From Actinomycetes bacterium (GTDB taxonomy: Bacteria; Actinomycetota; Actinomycetes; Actinomycetales; Demequinaceae), in the NCBI GenBank assembly GCA_023442845.1, contig JAEZXC010000104.1, positions 1 through 11,015 of the forward strand: DNA of 11,015 nt, in the 5' to 3' direction. Below are positions 1 through 7,803 of this stretch, piece by piece. Each line of letters opens with the position of its first letter. Position 1 is the first letter of the stretch. The notes beneath the pieces are model-generated. The model saw nothing but the letters and a program-made list of their open reading frames with translations, was not told the DNA's origin and did not search any database. The position numbers and the translations under genes are program-made.

Positions 1-1701
1 TCCATCAACGAAGAAGTGGAGCGTCTGCGGTACTCCGCCACCAATTCGTTGCTGACGCGGCGTGACGTGATCGTTGTGTCGTCGGTGTCATGCATTTACG
101 GTCTTGGCACGCCTGAGGAGTACATCGAGGGCATGGTGTCCCTGCAAGTCGGCGATGTGGTTCCGCGCGACGCCTTGTTGCGCGAATTCGTCCAGATGCA
201 GTACTCGCGCAATGACCTGGCGTTCACCCGCGGCACATTTCGGGTGCGAGGCGACACTGTGGAGATCATTCCGGTGTACGAAGAGCTCGCCGTTCGCATT
301 GAGATGTTCGGGGACGAGATCGAGGCGCTGTATTCGTTGCACCCTCTCACCGGTGAGGTGGTTGAGCGCAAGAACATGGTGCACATCTTCCCGGCCTCGC
401 ACTATGTGGCGAGCGAACAGCGCATGCAGCGGGCCATCTCGACGATTGAGCAAGAGCTTGGCGAACGGCTCGAGGAACTGGAGCGGCAGAACAAACTCCT
501 CGAGGCGCAGCGCCTCAAGATGCGCACCACCTTTGATCTCGAGATGATGCGATCGGTTGGCACCTGCTCTGGTATCGAGAACTACTCGCGCCACATCGAA
601 CAGCGCGAAGCAGGCACTCCACCTCACACATTGCTCGACTACTTCCCCGAGGACTTCTTGCTTGTCATTGACGAGTCGCACGTGACGGTGCCGCAAATCG
701 GCGCGATGTATGAAGGCGACACCGCCCGCAAGCGAACTCTCGTTGAGCATGGCTTCCGGCTGCCATCCGCTCTTGACAATCGCCCTCTACGGTTCGATGA
801 GTTCCAAGAGCGCACCGGGCAGACCGTGTATTTATCCGCAACGCCTGGCAAGTTTGAGATGGAGCGGGCCGACGGCGTCGTCGAGCAGATCATTCGGCCC
901 ACAGGGCTTGTTGATCCAGAGATCGTCGTCAAGCCAACCGAGGGCCAGATTGATGACCTCCTCAACGAGATCCGGGTAAGAGTCGAACGCGATGAACGCG
1001 TCCTCGTGACGACGCTCACGAAGAAGATGGCAGAAGATCTCACCGAGTACTTGTCCGACCGGGACGTCCGAGTTGAGTACTTGCACTCTGACGTTGACAC
1101 ATTGCGTCGTGTTGAGCTGCTGCGCGACTTGCGCCTTGGACGCTTTGACGTGCTTGTCGGTATCAATCTCTTGCGCGAGGGCCTCGATCTGCCCGAAGTG
1201 TCGCTCGTTTCAATCCTTGACGCGGACAAGGAGGGATTCCTTCGTTCGGGGACGTCGCTGATTCAGACAATCGGCCGTGCTGCTCGAAATGTGTCCGGTG
1301 AAGTGCACATGTACGCCGACTCAGTGACGGACTCGATGGCAGCAGCGATTGACGAAACCAATCGACGCCGCGCCAAGCAGGTGGCGTACAACACCGAGCA
1401 CGGGATTGATCCCACGCCACTTCGCAAGCGCATCGGCGACATCACCGAGATGCTGGCGCGTGAGGAAGCGGACACGGTGGCGACTCTCCGTGAGGTCAAG
1501 GGCCGCTCTGAGAAGGGGGGTGCAAAGCCTGGCGGTACCGCTCAGCTTCGGCCTGCTGAGGAACTCGGTGAGCTCATTGAGCAGTTAACGGAACAGATGC
1601 GCGGTGCGGCGGCAGAGCTGCAGTTCGAGTTGGCGGCGCGCTTACGCGACGAGATTGCAGAATTGAAGAAGGAACTCCGCCACATGCTTGAGGCGGGGTG
1701 A
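1..1701 (+). CDS. uvrB: UvrB, excinuclease ABC subunit B (5'-truncated by window edge)
   Basis: UvrB is the damage-verifying, helicase-like subunit of nucleotide-excision repair; UvrA loads it on DNA and it recruits UvrC. The reading frame is open from base 1, so the first roughly 115 residues (Walker A and the tyrosine-rich beta-hairpin) lie outside the window. The GTG at 16 is an internal valine, not a start. In the 566 visible residues I see the DESH Walker B box (fragment residues 224-227), SATPG motif III (279-283), the motif V region ending GINLLREGLDLPEV, and motif VI QTIGRAAR (422-429). After a Gly/Lys-rich linker comes a C-terminal UVR motif (about 520-560) of the type that binds UvrC. 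With the missing part, the length fits the usual 670-700 residues. The gene ends 10 nt before the convergent yciI-like gene, so it is not cotranscribed with uvrA. Its own promoter is not visible. Confidence 0.97.
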   Translation, partial: SINEEVERLRYSATNSLLTRRDVIVVSSVSCIYGLGTPEEYIEGMVSLQVGDVVPRDALLREFVQMQYSRNDLAFTRGTFRVRGDTVEIIPVYEELAVRIEMFGDEIEALYSLHPLTGEVVERKNMVHIFPASHYVASEQRMQRAISTIEQELGERLEELERQNKLLEAQRLKMRTTFDLEMMRSVGTCSGIENYSRHIEQREAGTPPHTLLDYFPEDFLLVIDESHVTVPQIGAMYEGDTARKRTLVEHGFRLPSALDNRPLRFDEFQERTGQTVYLSATPGKFEMERADGVVEQIIRPTGLVDPEIVVKPTEGQIDDLLNEIRVRVERDERVLVTTLTKKMAEDLTEYLSDRDVRVEYLHSDVDTLRRVELLRDLRLGRFDVLVGINLLREGLDLPEVSLVSILDADKEGFLRSGTSLIQTIGRAARNVSGEVHMYADSVTDSMAAAIDETNRRRAKQVAYNTEHGIDPTPLRKRIGDITEMLAREEADTVATLREVKGRSEKGGAKPGGTAQLRPAEELGELIEQLTEQMRGAAAELQFELAARLRDEIAELKKELRHMLEAG

Positions 1702-1711
1702 CGAGATGCGG

Positions 1712-2038
1712 TTAGGCGGAGGCTGCGATGCGAGCAGCGGCCTCGCGCGACTGCTCGCGCCATGAGGGCGCCAATTGGCCGTTCCATGCGCGCACGGTCG
1801 TCTTTCGAACCGCACCCGCCACGACAAACGGATCGGCCGCGATGAGATCGTCGACATGGTCGGCAGAGGGTGCTGACGCGATGAGAAGTGCGCCGGGCTC
1901 GGCGTCGTCAAACGTGCCGTGGGCGATCATTGCGCCGGCGTCGGCTAGTCCCGCCAGGTACCACTGGTGGTCGTCGAGCAGACGCTCGCGCAAGTCGTCG
2001 CGGCTGTCATACGTGTATTGGATGATCCAGAGCGACAT
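1712..2038 (-). CDS. YciI-family small protein (YCII-related domain), 108 aa
   Basis: This is a small soluble protein of the YciI/YCII-related family, a dimeric alpha-beta barrel fold whose function is mostly unknown. The start is the ATG at 2036-2038 on the minus strand, giving MSLWIIQYTY... and 108 residues, a normal family length. Longer upstream starts would run into the divergent promoter and the uvrA coding sequence and are not credible. Family-like features are the N-terminal beta-strand, a helix with Asp23-His24 at the place of the conserved family His, a 'GLADAGAMIAHGTF' segment where most members have a Gly-Pro, and a C-terminal DPFVVAGAV segment (the usual DPF..AGL signature). No signal peptide or membrane segment is visible. 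It is convergent with uvrB and divergent from uvrA, and a repair role should not be assumed from position alone. No Shine-Dalgarno is visible, so the mRNA may be leaderless. Confidence 0.85.
   Translation of the reverse strand: MSLWIIQYTYDSRDDLRERLLDDHQWYLAGLADAGAMIAHGTFDDAEPGALLIASAPSADHVDDLIAADPFVVAGAVRKTTVRAWNGQLAPSWREQSREAAARIAASA
1730..1758. repeat. 8-bp inverted repeat inside the yciI-like 3' end; possible bidirectional terminator
   Basis: GCGAGCAG (1730-1737) and CTGCTCGC (1751-1758) are perfect inverted arms with a 13-nt loop. The hairpin starts 29 nt after the uvrB stop and lies within the last codons of the yciI-like gene. uvrB and this gene converge with only 10 nt between their stops, so any terminator must overlap coding sequence, and this is the best hairpin I see. 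There is no U-run on either side. It could equally be an accident of an Ala/Arg-rich coding segment. Confidence 0.3.
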
Positions 2039-2044
2039 GGCTTC

Positions 2045-2050
2045 AGTATC
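2045..2050 (-). promoter_or_regulatory. Possible -10 element of the yciI-like gene
   Basis: Read on the minus strand, GATACT ends 6 nt before the ATG. It keeps the two most conserved -10 positions (A2 and T6). Because no Shine-Dalgarno precedes the ATG, this spacing would suit a leaderless transcript starting at or next to the start codon. The match is weak and no convincing -35 is visible. Confidence 0.3.
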
Positions 2051-2107
2051 GGTCGCGGAACATGTGGGCGCCCGTGACCGTTGTCCCGCATTGACACGCG
2101 AGCAATA

Positions 2108-2123
2108 TCGAACACCTGTTCGA
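2108..2123. promoter_or_regulatory. LexA-binding site (SOS box) of uvrA
   Basis: The sequence TCGAACACCTGTTCGA is a palindrome in 14 of 16 positions, with only the two central bases breaking symmetry. It matches the actinobacterial and Gram-positive SOS consensus TCGAAC-N4-GTTCGA. Its centre lies about 31 bp upstream of the presumed uvrA transcription start, over the position expected for the -35 element, so bound LexA would block RNA polymerase. It lies 70 bp from the divergent yciI-like start and might also touch that promoter. uvrA is a classical SOS gene, which fits the site well. Confidence 0.93.
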
Positions 2124-2134
2124 GAGGAATGGCA

Positions 2135-2140
2135 TAGGGT
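2135..2140 (+). promoter_or_regulatory. uvrA -10 element (leaderless-type promoter)
   Basis: TAGGGT matches the actinobacterial TAnnnT -10 pattern and ends 6 nt before the GTG at 2147. This is the spacing expected if transcription starts at the first base of the start codon, giving a leaderless mRNA. No good -35 lies at 17-18 bp; that position is occupied by the SOS box. A perfect TTGACA at 2091-2096 is too far away to serve this -10. The alternative is a leadered mRNA using the weak purine-rich AGGGTGGG as ribosome binding site. Confidence 0.6.
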
Positions 2141-2146
2141 GGGTCT

Positions 2147-4999
2147 GTGAACGACACGTTGGTGGTGCGCGGTGCGCGCGAACACAACCTCAAGGGCATT
2201 GACCTCGAACTTCCTCGGGATTCCCTCATTGTGTTTAGCGGGCTGTCGGGTTCGGGCAAATCGTCCCTTGCGTTCGACACGATCTTCGCCGAGGGTCAAC
2301 GCCGTTATGTGGAGTCTCTCAGCGCCTACGCGCGCCAATTCTTGGGCCAGATGGACAAACCCGACGTCGACTTCATCGAAGGTCTGTCACCCGCGGTCTC
2401 AATCGACCAGAAGTCGACGAACCGCAACCCGCGTTCCACCGTCGGCACCATTACCGAGGTGTACGACTACCTACGTCTGCTCTACGCGCGTGTTGGTGTC
2501 CCTCATTGCCCGGTGTGCGGTGAGGAGATCACGTCGCAGACGCCGCAGCAGATTGTCGACTCCGTGCTGGATTTGCCGGAAGGCACCCGGTACCAAGTGT
2601 TGGCTCCCGTGATTCGGGGGCGAAAGGGAGAGTACGCCGATCTCTTCGCGGAACTGCAACAGCAGGGTTTCGCCCGTGCTCGCGTTGACGGCGAGACAAT
2701 CCAGTTGAGCGAACCGCCGCAGCTTGAGAAGAAACTCAAGCATGACATTGAGGTGGTTATCGACCGGCTCGTCGCCCGCGATGGTGTTCGGCAACGGCTC
2801 GCAGACTCGGTAGAAACCGCGCTTCGACTTGCCGATGGTCTCGTGATCATTGATCCGGTTGACGGTGAGATGCCTCCTCGACGCTATTCCGAGAAGCGGG
2901 CATGTCCCAACGACCATGTCTTGACGCTTGAAGAGATGGAACCGCGCACGTTCTCGTTTAACGCGCCCTACGGCGCGTGTCCCGAGTGCATGGGGATCGG
3001 CGTCCGGTTGGAGGTCGACCCCGATCTTGTCATTCCCGATCCGTCGAAGTCGCTCGCAGAGGGCGCCGTTGCTCCGTGGGACACCATCGCGGCTGATCAC
3101 TTCCACCGGATGATGAATGCGCTGTCGCACGAGATGGGATTCTCGATGGACACGCCGTTCCGCGACCTCCCGCAGGATGTGAAGGACGCGGTGATCTCCG
3201 GCAAGGACTACGAGGTTCATGTGCGATTCCGTAATCGCTATGGGCGTGAGCGGCAGTACACGACTGGGTTCGAGGGAGTTCTCACATGGCTCCACCGCAT
3301 GCACGGTCAGACTGAGTCCGATTATTCGCGAGAACGCTACGAGCAGTACATGCGTGAGGTGCCGTGTCCGGTCTGTAGCGGCGCGCGCCTCAAGCCTGAG
3401 GTGCTCGCAGTCACCATTGGCGGACTGTCGATTGCACAATTGTGCGACCTTTCCATTCGGGAAGGGCGACAGTTCCTCGCAGGAGTGGAGTGGACCGAAA
3501 GGTCGCGGCATATCGCCACTCAGGTCCTGAAAGAGATCGACGCCAGGCTCGGCTTCTTGCTTGATGTCGGCCTCGACTACCTCACGTTGTCGCGGGCCGC
3601 TGGAACGCTGTCAGGTGGGGAAGCCCAGCGCATTCGCTTGGCAACCCAAATTGGCTCAGGGCTGGTTGGCGTCTTGTACGTGCTCGACGAGCCAAGCATC
3701 GGGTTGCACCAGCGTGACAATCGCAGGCTCATCGACACCCTCACTCGACTTCGCGATCTCGGCAACACCCTCATCGTTGTTGAGCACGATGAAGACACGA
3801 TTCGGACTGCCGATTGGGTGGTGGACATCGGCCCGGGCGCAGGCGAACACGGTGGCGAAGTCGTTCACTCAGGCACGTATCAAGAACTCCTCGCGAATGA
3901 ACGCTCGATCACGGGCGCATACGTCTCGGGTCGACGGTCCATTCCGTTGCCCGACGCCCGTCGAGCTATTGACACCGATCGCCGCATCACGGTCGTGGGT
4001 GCACGTGAACACAACCTGAAAACCATCGATGTGTCGTTCCCGCTCGGCGTCTTTACCGCCGTTACCGGCGTGAGCGGCTCGGGCAAGTCCACGCTTGTCA
4101 ACACGATCCTCTACACGGCGCTTGCCAACGAACTCAATGGCGCACGCCAGGTTCCTGGGCGACACACGCGGATCGAGGGAACTGACCAACTCGACAAGAT
4201 TGTCCATGTCGACCAAGGCCCAATCGGACGTACGCCGCGGTCGAACCCCGCGACCTACACGGGCGTGTGGGACAAGATTCGGAAATTGTTCTCGGACACC
4301 CAAGAGGCGAAGGTCCGCGGATACGGACCAGGCCGGTTCTCCTTCAATGTGAAGGGTGGCCGCTGTGAATCGTGCTCCGGTGACGGCACGCTCAAGATCG
4401 AAATGAACTTCCTCCCCGATGTCTACGTTCCGTGCGAAGTGTGTAAGGGCGCGCGCTACAACCGGGAGACCCTGGAGGTGTACTTCAAGGGCAAGAACGT
4501 GGCCGATGTCCTCAACATGCCGATCGAGGAAGCGGCGTCGTTCTTTGAGGCGATTCCCGCCATCTCCCGGCACTTGACCACATTGGTCGAGGTCGGCTTG
4601 GGCTACGTGAGGCTCGGGCAACCGGCGCCAACGTTGTCAGGAGGTGAGGCGCAGCGGGTGAAGCTTGCATCGGAGTTGCAGCGGCGCTCCACCGGTCGCA
4701 CGATCTACGTGCTCGATGAGCCGACGACAGGTTTGCATTTCGAGGATGTGCGCAAACTGCTCGCGGTGCTGCAAGGCCTCGTCGACAAGGGCAACACCGT
4801 GATCGTCATTGAGCACAATCTCGATGTCATCAAGTCGGCTGACTGGGTGGTCGACATGGGACCTGAGGGTGGCTCTGGTGGCGGCATTGTTGTTGCAGAG
4901 GGCACCCCTGAAGACATCGCAAAGGTGAAGAAGAGCCATACCGGCGTCTTCTTAGCGGAAGTCCTCTCCGCGAAAGTCCCGGTCGCAGCGTCGGCCTAA
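2147..4999 (+). CDS. uvrA: UvrA, excinuclease ABC subunit A (950 aa)
   Basis: UvrA is the dimeric ABC-type ATPase that scans DNA for lesions and delivers UvrB. Both ATPase modules are complete. The first has Walker A GLSGSGKS (32-39), signature LSGGEAQR (488-495) and Walker B with D514-E515. The second has Walker A GVSGSGKST (641-649), signature LSGGEAQR (830-837) and Walker B with D857-E858. Zinc-binding sites are C253/H257 with C278/C281, where the first pair is C-X3-H rather than CXXC, and C740/C743 with C763/C766. CPVC and CPVCSGARL segments are also present. The 950-residue length is normal (E. coli 940). The GTG start at 2147 gives the standard N-terminus with the family's VRGAREHNLK motif at residues 7-16, and the spacing to the TAGGGT -10 suggests translation without a leader. 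It is the first gene of the operon and lies directly under the SOS box. Confidence 0.98.
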   Translation: MNDTLVVRGAREHNLKGIDLELPRDSLIVFSGLSGSGKSSLAFDTIFAEGQRRYVESLSAYARQFLGQMDKPDVDFIEGLSPAVSIDQKSTNRNPRSTVGTITEVYDYLRLLYARVGVPHCPVCGEEITSQTPQQIVDSVLDLPEGTRYQVLAPVIRGRKGEYADLFAELQQQGFARARVDGETIQLSEPPQLEKKLKHDIEVVIDRLVARDGVRQRLADSVETALRLADGLVIIDPVDGEMPPRRYSEKRACPNDHVLTLEEMEPRTFSFNAPYGACPECMGIGVRLEVDPDLVIPDPSKSLAEGAVAPWDTIAADHFHRMMNALSHEMGFSMDTPFRDLPQDVKDAVISGKDYEVHVRFRNRYGRERQYTTGFEGVLTWLHRMHGQTESDYSRERYEQYMREVPCPVCSGARLKPEVLAVTIGGLSIAQLCDLSIREGRQFLAGVEWTERSRHIATQVLKEIDARLGFLLDVGLDYLTLSRAAGTLSGGEAQRIRLATQIGSGLVGVLYVLDEPSIGLHQRDNRRLIDTLTRLRDLGNTLIVVEHDEDTIRTADWVVDIGPGAGEHGGEVVHSGTYQELLANERSITGAYVSGRRSIPLPDARRAIDTDRRITVVGAREHNLKTIDVSFPLGVFTAVTGVSGSGKSTLVNTILYTALANELNGARQVPGRHTRIEGTDQLDKIVHVDQGPIGRTPRSNPATYTGVWDKIRKLFSDTQEAKVRGYGPGRFSFNVKGGRCESCSGDGTLKIEMNFLPDVYVPCEVCKGARYNRETLEVYFKGKNVADVLNMPIEEAASFFEAIPAISRHLTTLVEVGLGYVRLGQPAPTLSGGEAQRVKLASELQRRSTGRTIYVLDEPTTGLHFEDVRKLLAVLQGLVDKGNTVIVIEHNLDVIKSADWVVDMGPEGGSGGGIVVAEGTPEDIAKVKKSHTGVFLAEVLSAKVPVAASA

Positions 5000-5008
5000 G
5001 GTAAAGGC

Positions 5009-6886
5009 GTGACGAATCCGGCGGACTACAAGCCATCGCCCGGTGCGATTCCCACGCAACCGGGGGTGTACCGATTCCGTGACCCGCATGGTCGAGTCGT
5101 GTACGTCGGCAAGGCGAAGAACCTGCGGCAGCGGCTACAGAACTACTTCCAGCCACTTGACGCATTGCACCCTCGAACCCGTTTGATGGTGACGACCGCC
5201 GCGTCCGTTGAGTGGACAGTGGTGCGCAACGAGGTTGAGGCGCTCATCCTCGAGCACACGTGGATCAAACAGTACGATCCGCGCTTCAACGTCATCTTCA
5301 AAGACGACAAGTCGTACCCCTTCCTTGCGGTGACGATGAGCGAAGAGTTCCCCCGCATGCAAGTGATGCGTGGCGATCGAAAAAAGGGCACGCGGTACTT
5401 CGGTCCGTACGCGAAAGCATGGGCGATTCGCGAGACGGTTGACACCTTGCTCACAGTGCTGCCCATGCGCACCTGTTCCCCCGGAGTGTTCCGGAAAGCT
5501 GAACGCCAAGGACGTCCGTGCCTCCTCGGCTACATAGATAAGTGCGTAGCGCCGTGCGTGGGGCGCGTGAGTGCCGACGAGCACCGCGAGATCGCGGAAC
5601 GCGTGTGCCAGGTCTTGGCAGGCGACGCGAAGCCGCTGATTCGTGAGTTGACCGCTCAAATGGAGTCGGCCGCCGCACGCGAGGATTTTGAAGTCGCCGC
5701 GCGCGCGCGTGACCGCCTGCGCGCCCTCACAAACGTGCTGGAGCGAAACGCGATCGTGTTGGCGCCCGGTACGGATGCAGACGTCTTCAGTCTTGTCGAC
5801 GACGACCTTGAGGCCGCAGCCCACGTGTTCTATGTGCGTGACGGTCGCATTACCGGTGAGCGAGGGTGGGTCGTCGACAAACCGGAACCGTTGAGCCCCG
5901 ACCACATGGTCGCCGTTCTCCTGCAAGAAGCGTATGCAGAGAGCACCGCGATTCCGCCTGAGGTTCTCGTGCCCGTAGCGCCGGCAGATCAGGCTGCTCT
6001 CACTGAGTTCCTTCGCGGTCAGCGCCGAGGAGCGGTGGCGATCCGAGTACCCGCCCGCGGCAAGAAGGCGGAACTGGCGCTGTCCGGGCGCAAGAATGCG
6101 CAACTCGTCTTGGACCAGCATCGCCTGAAGCGGGCCTCTGACATCACGTCGAGATCTGCGGCGCTCCGCGATCTTCAGGACCACTTGGGACTCTCGGAGG
6201 CTCCACTCCGCATTGAGTGCTACGACATCTCGCACACTCAAGGCACCAATCAGGTGGGATCAATGGTCGTCTTCGAAGATGCGATCGCTCGCAAGAATGA
6301 ATACCGCCAGTTCTCCATCGCGGACGCCGTCGACGACACGGCGGCGATGACCGAAGTGCTCACTCGTCGCTTTCGCCGCTACCTCGACGAATCTTCTCTG
6401 CCACCCGAAGAAAGAGAGAGCGCCCGCTTTGCTTACCCGCCGCAACTCGTCGTCGTCGATGGTGGAGCGCCGCAGGTCGCGGCTGCGCGGCGAGCGATGG
6501 ACGAGGTGGGCGTCGGCGACATCGCTGTTGTCGGGCTCGCCAAACGCCTCGAAGAGGTGTGGCTTCCGGGCGAGGACTTTCCCGTGATCCTCCCGCGAGG
6601 CTCCGAGGCGCTCTACTTGCTGCAGCGTGTGCGCGACGAAGCGCACCGGTTTGCGATCAAGCATCATCGTGCGAAACGCACCAAGGCGATGAAAGCATCT
6701 GAACTCGACACCATTCCGGGCGTAGGGCCGACACGATCGAAGGCTCTCATTCGCCATTTTGGATCGCTTGCCGCCGTCAAGAATGCTGATCTCGAGCAAG
6801 TCGCACGGGTGCCGGGTATCGGGCTCGCGACGGCCCGGGCGATCCTTGCGGCATTACGCGGCGACGATGGCATGCTGGAGCCATGA
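5009..6886 (+). CDS. uvrC: UvrC, excinuclease ABC subunit C (625 aa)
   Basis: UvrC makes both incisions in nucleotide-excision repair after binding the UvrB-DNA complex. The N-terminal GIY-YIG nuclease (3' incision) is intact: GVY at 19-21, YVGKA with Y32 and K35, R42, the catalytic E82 and N94 of the PRFN motif. A Cys set C156, C171, C179 and C183 matches the position of the Fe-S ligands described for E. coli UvrC. A UVR motif (about 207-245) follows, then the RNase H-like nuclease (5' incision) with D406 (YDISH), D484 (VVDGG) and H546 (DEAHRF), and tandem helix-hairpin-helix motifs (about 568-620). The GTG start at 5009 is 9 nt after the uvrA stop; AAGG at 4998-5001, overlapping that stop, is a plausible weak ribosome binding site. 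The last four bases overlap rapZ (ATGA), which implies translational coupling. Confidence 0.98.
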   Translation: MTNPADYKPSPGAIPTQPGVYRFRDPHGRVVYVGKAKNLRQRLQNYFQPLDALHPRTRLMVTTAASVEWTVVRNEVEALILEHTWIKQYDPRFNVIFKDDKSYPFLAVTMSEEFPRMQVMRGDRKKGTRYFGPYAKAWAIRETVDTLLTVLPMRTCSPGVFRKAERQGRPCLLGYIDKCVAPCVGRVSADEHREIAERVCQVLAGDAKPLIRELTAQMESAAAREDFEVAARARDRLRALTNVLERNAIVLAPGTDADVFSLVDDDLEAAAHVFYVRDGRITGERGWVVDKPEPLSPDHMVAVLLQEAYAESTAIPPEVLVPVAPADQAALTEFLRGQRRGAVAIRVPARGKKAELALSGRKNAQLVLDQHRLKRASDITSRSAALRDLQDHLGLSEAPLRIECYDISHTQGTNQVGSMVVFEDAIARKNEYRQFSIADAVDDTAAMTEVLTRRFRRYLDESSLPPEERESARFAYPPQLVVVDGGAPQVAAARRAMDEVGVGDIAVVGLAKRLEEVWLPGEDFPVILPRGSEALYLLQRVRDEAHRFAIKHHRAKRTKAMKASELDTIPGVGPTRSKALIRHFGSLAAVKNADLEQVARVPGIGLATARAILAALRGDDGMLEP

Positions 6887-7803
6887 GCGACGAGTCCCAG
6901 CCGGTCACCTATCCCTCGGGCATCCCCAAGCCTGAGTTTCGCACGCCGGATGTAGCTCCTGATGTCATTCTCGTCACCGGGATGTCGGGTGCTGGTCGTA
7001 CCCGTGCGGCCGCCGCTTTTGGCGATTTGGGCTGGTACGTAGTCGACAACTTGCCGCCGCAGATGCTGGGCGGCCTTGTCGAGATGGTGGGGACGGTGGC
7101 GGACGAACGTCTTGCCGTCGTCGTTGATGTGAGGGGCCGAGAGTTCTTCCGCGACGTGGCAGCAGTGCTTGACCATCTGTCAGAGCGCGGAGTGCCTGTG
7201 CGGCTGCTTTTCCTCGATGCATCGGACGAGGTGTTGGTGCGCCGGTTCGAGGAAGCGCGCCGCCCCCATCCACTTCAAAAAGACGGCACGCTGCTTGAAG
7301 GTATTGCCGCGGAACGTGCAGTCCTTGCGGAACTCCGCGAACGGGCGCACCTCGTCATCGACACGAGTGATCTCAATGTGCACGAACTTCGGGACGTGAT
7401 CAGTGCAGAAGCGGGGGAGGAGGATCGCCCCCTTACCGTGAATGTCATGTCCTTTGGGTACCGCCGAGGTTTGCCAGCGGATGCGGACTACGTGGCGGAT
7501 GTCCGCTTCCTCAACAACCCCCACTGGGTGCCGGACCTCAAGCCGCTGACTGGTCTTGATCCCGCGGTTCGCGACTATGTGTTGGGTTCCGACGGTGCGA
7601 GCGAGTTTGTCGATCGGTATGCCGAACTTCTCGCGTCGGTGCTCACCCTCTATCGCGCGCACGACAAGCACTCTGTGACGATCGCGATCGGATGCACGGG
7701 GGGCCAGCACCGATCCGTCGCGATTGCCGAGGCGGTGGGCGAGCGGCTCCGTGAACGGGACCTTCAAGTTCGTGTCACGCATCGGGACCGGCCCACGTCA
7801 TGA
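6883..7803 (+). CDS. rapZ: RapZ/YvcJ-family nucleotide-binding protein (306 aa)
   Basis: This is a RapZ (YvcJ) family P-loop protein. In E. coli RapZ is the RNA-binding adaptor that sends the sRNA GlmZ to RNase E and so controls glucosamine-6-phosphate synthase; in Gram-positives the homologue YvcJ binds and hydrolyses nucleotides. The role in actinobacteria is less clear, so the E. coli mechanism should not be transferred. Visible features are a P-loop GMSGAGRT (33-40), with Arg where many P-loops have Lys (common in actinobacterial members), the VDNLP motif (D55-N56-L57-P58), SFGY (190-193), RFLNNPHW (208-215) in the C-terminal domain, and CTGGQHRSV (271-279). The first 25 or so residues are a nonconserved Pro-rich extension. 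The ATG overlaps the uvrC stop by 4 nt and the gene overlaps yvcK by 4 nt. Confidence 0.95.
   Translation: MSDESQPVTYPSGIPKPEFRTPDVAPDVILVTGMSGAGRTRAAAAFGDLGWYVVDNLPPQMLGGLVEMVGTVADERLAVVVDVRGREFFRDVAAVLDHLSERGVPVRLLFLDASDEVLVRRFEEARRPHPLQKDGTLLEGIAAERAVLAELRERAHLVIDTSDLNVHELRDVISAEAGEEDRPLTVNVMSFGYRRGLPADADYVADVRFLNNPHWVPDLKPLTGLDPAVRDYVLGSDGASEFVDRYAELLASVLTLYRAHDKHSVTIAIGCTGGQHRSVAIAEAVGERLRERDLQVRVTHRDRPTS

Noticed and set aside
16..18. GTG as the start of uvrB
   Set aside because: The frame is open to base 1 and the preceding codons (S-I-N-E-E) fit internal UvrB sequence, so this is an edge truncation and not a short gene.
2091..2096. TTGACA as the uvrA -35 element
   Set aside because: It is a perfect hexamer, but it is 38 bp from TAGGGT and nothing at 17-18 bp downstream looks like a -10.
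2081..2111. LexA-independent damage promoter (TTGTC...TAnnnT, PafBC type) upstream of uvrA
   Set aside because: TTGTCCCGC only matches the first five bases and no TAnnnT lies at the expected 8-nt spacing.
2039..2338. Longer minus-strand gene including the YciI-like protein
   Set aside because: The extra 100 residues would run antisense through the uvrA promoter, SOS box and uvrA coding start and resemble no family. The family N-terminus begins at the ATG at 2038.
2471..3511. Long antisense open frames inside uvrA, and similar ones in uvrB, uvrC, rapZ and gap
   Set aside because: They are frame shadows of GC-rich coding sequence, with Arg/Ser/Pro- or His-rich translations, no ribosome binding sites and no family features.
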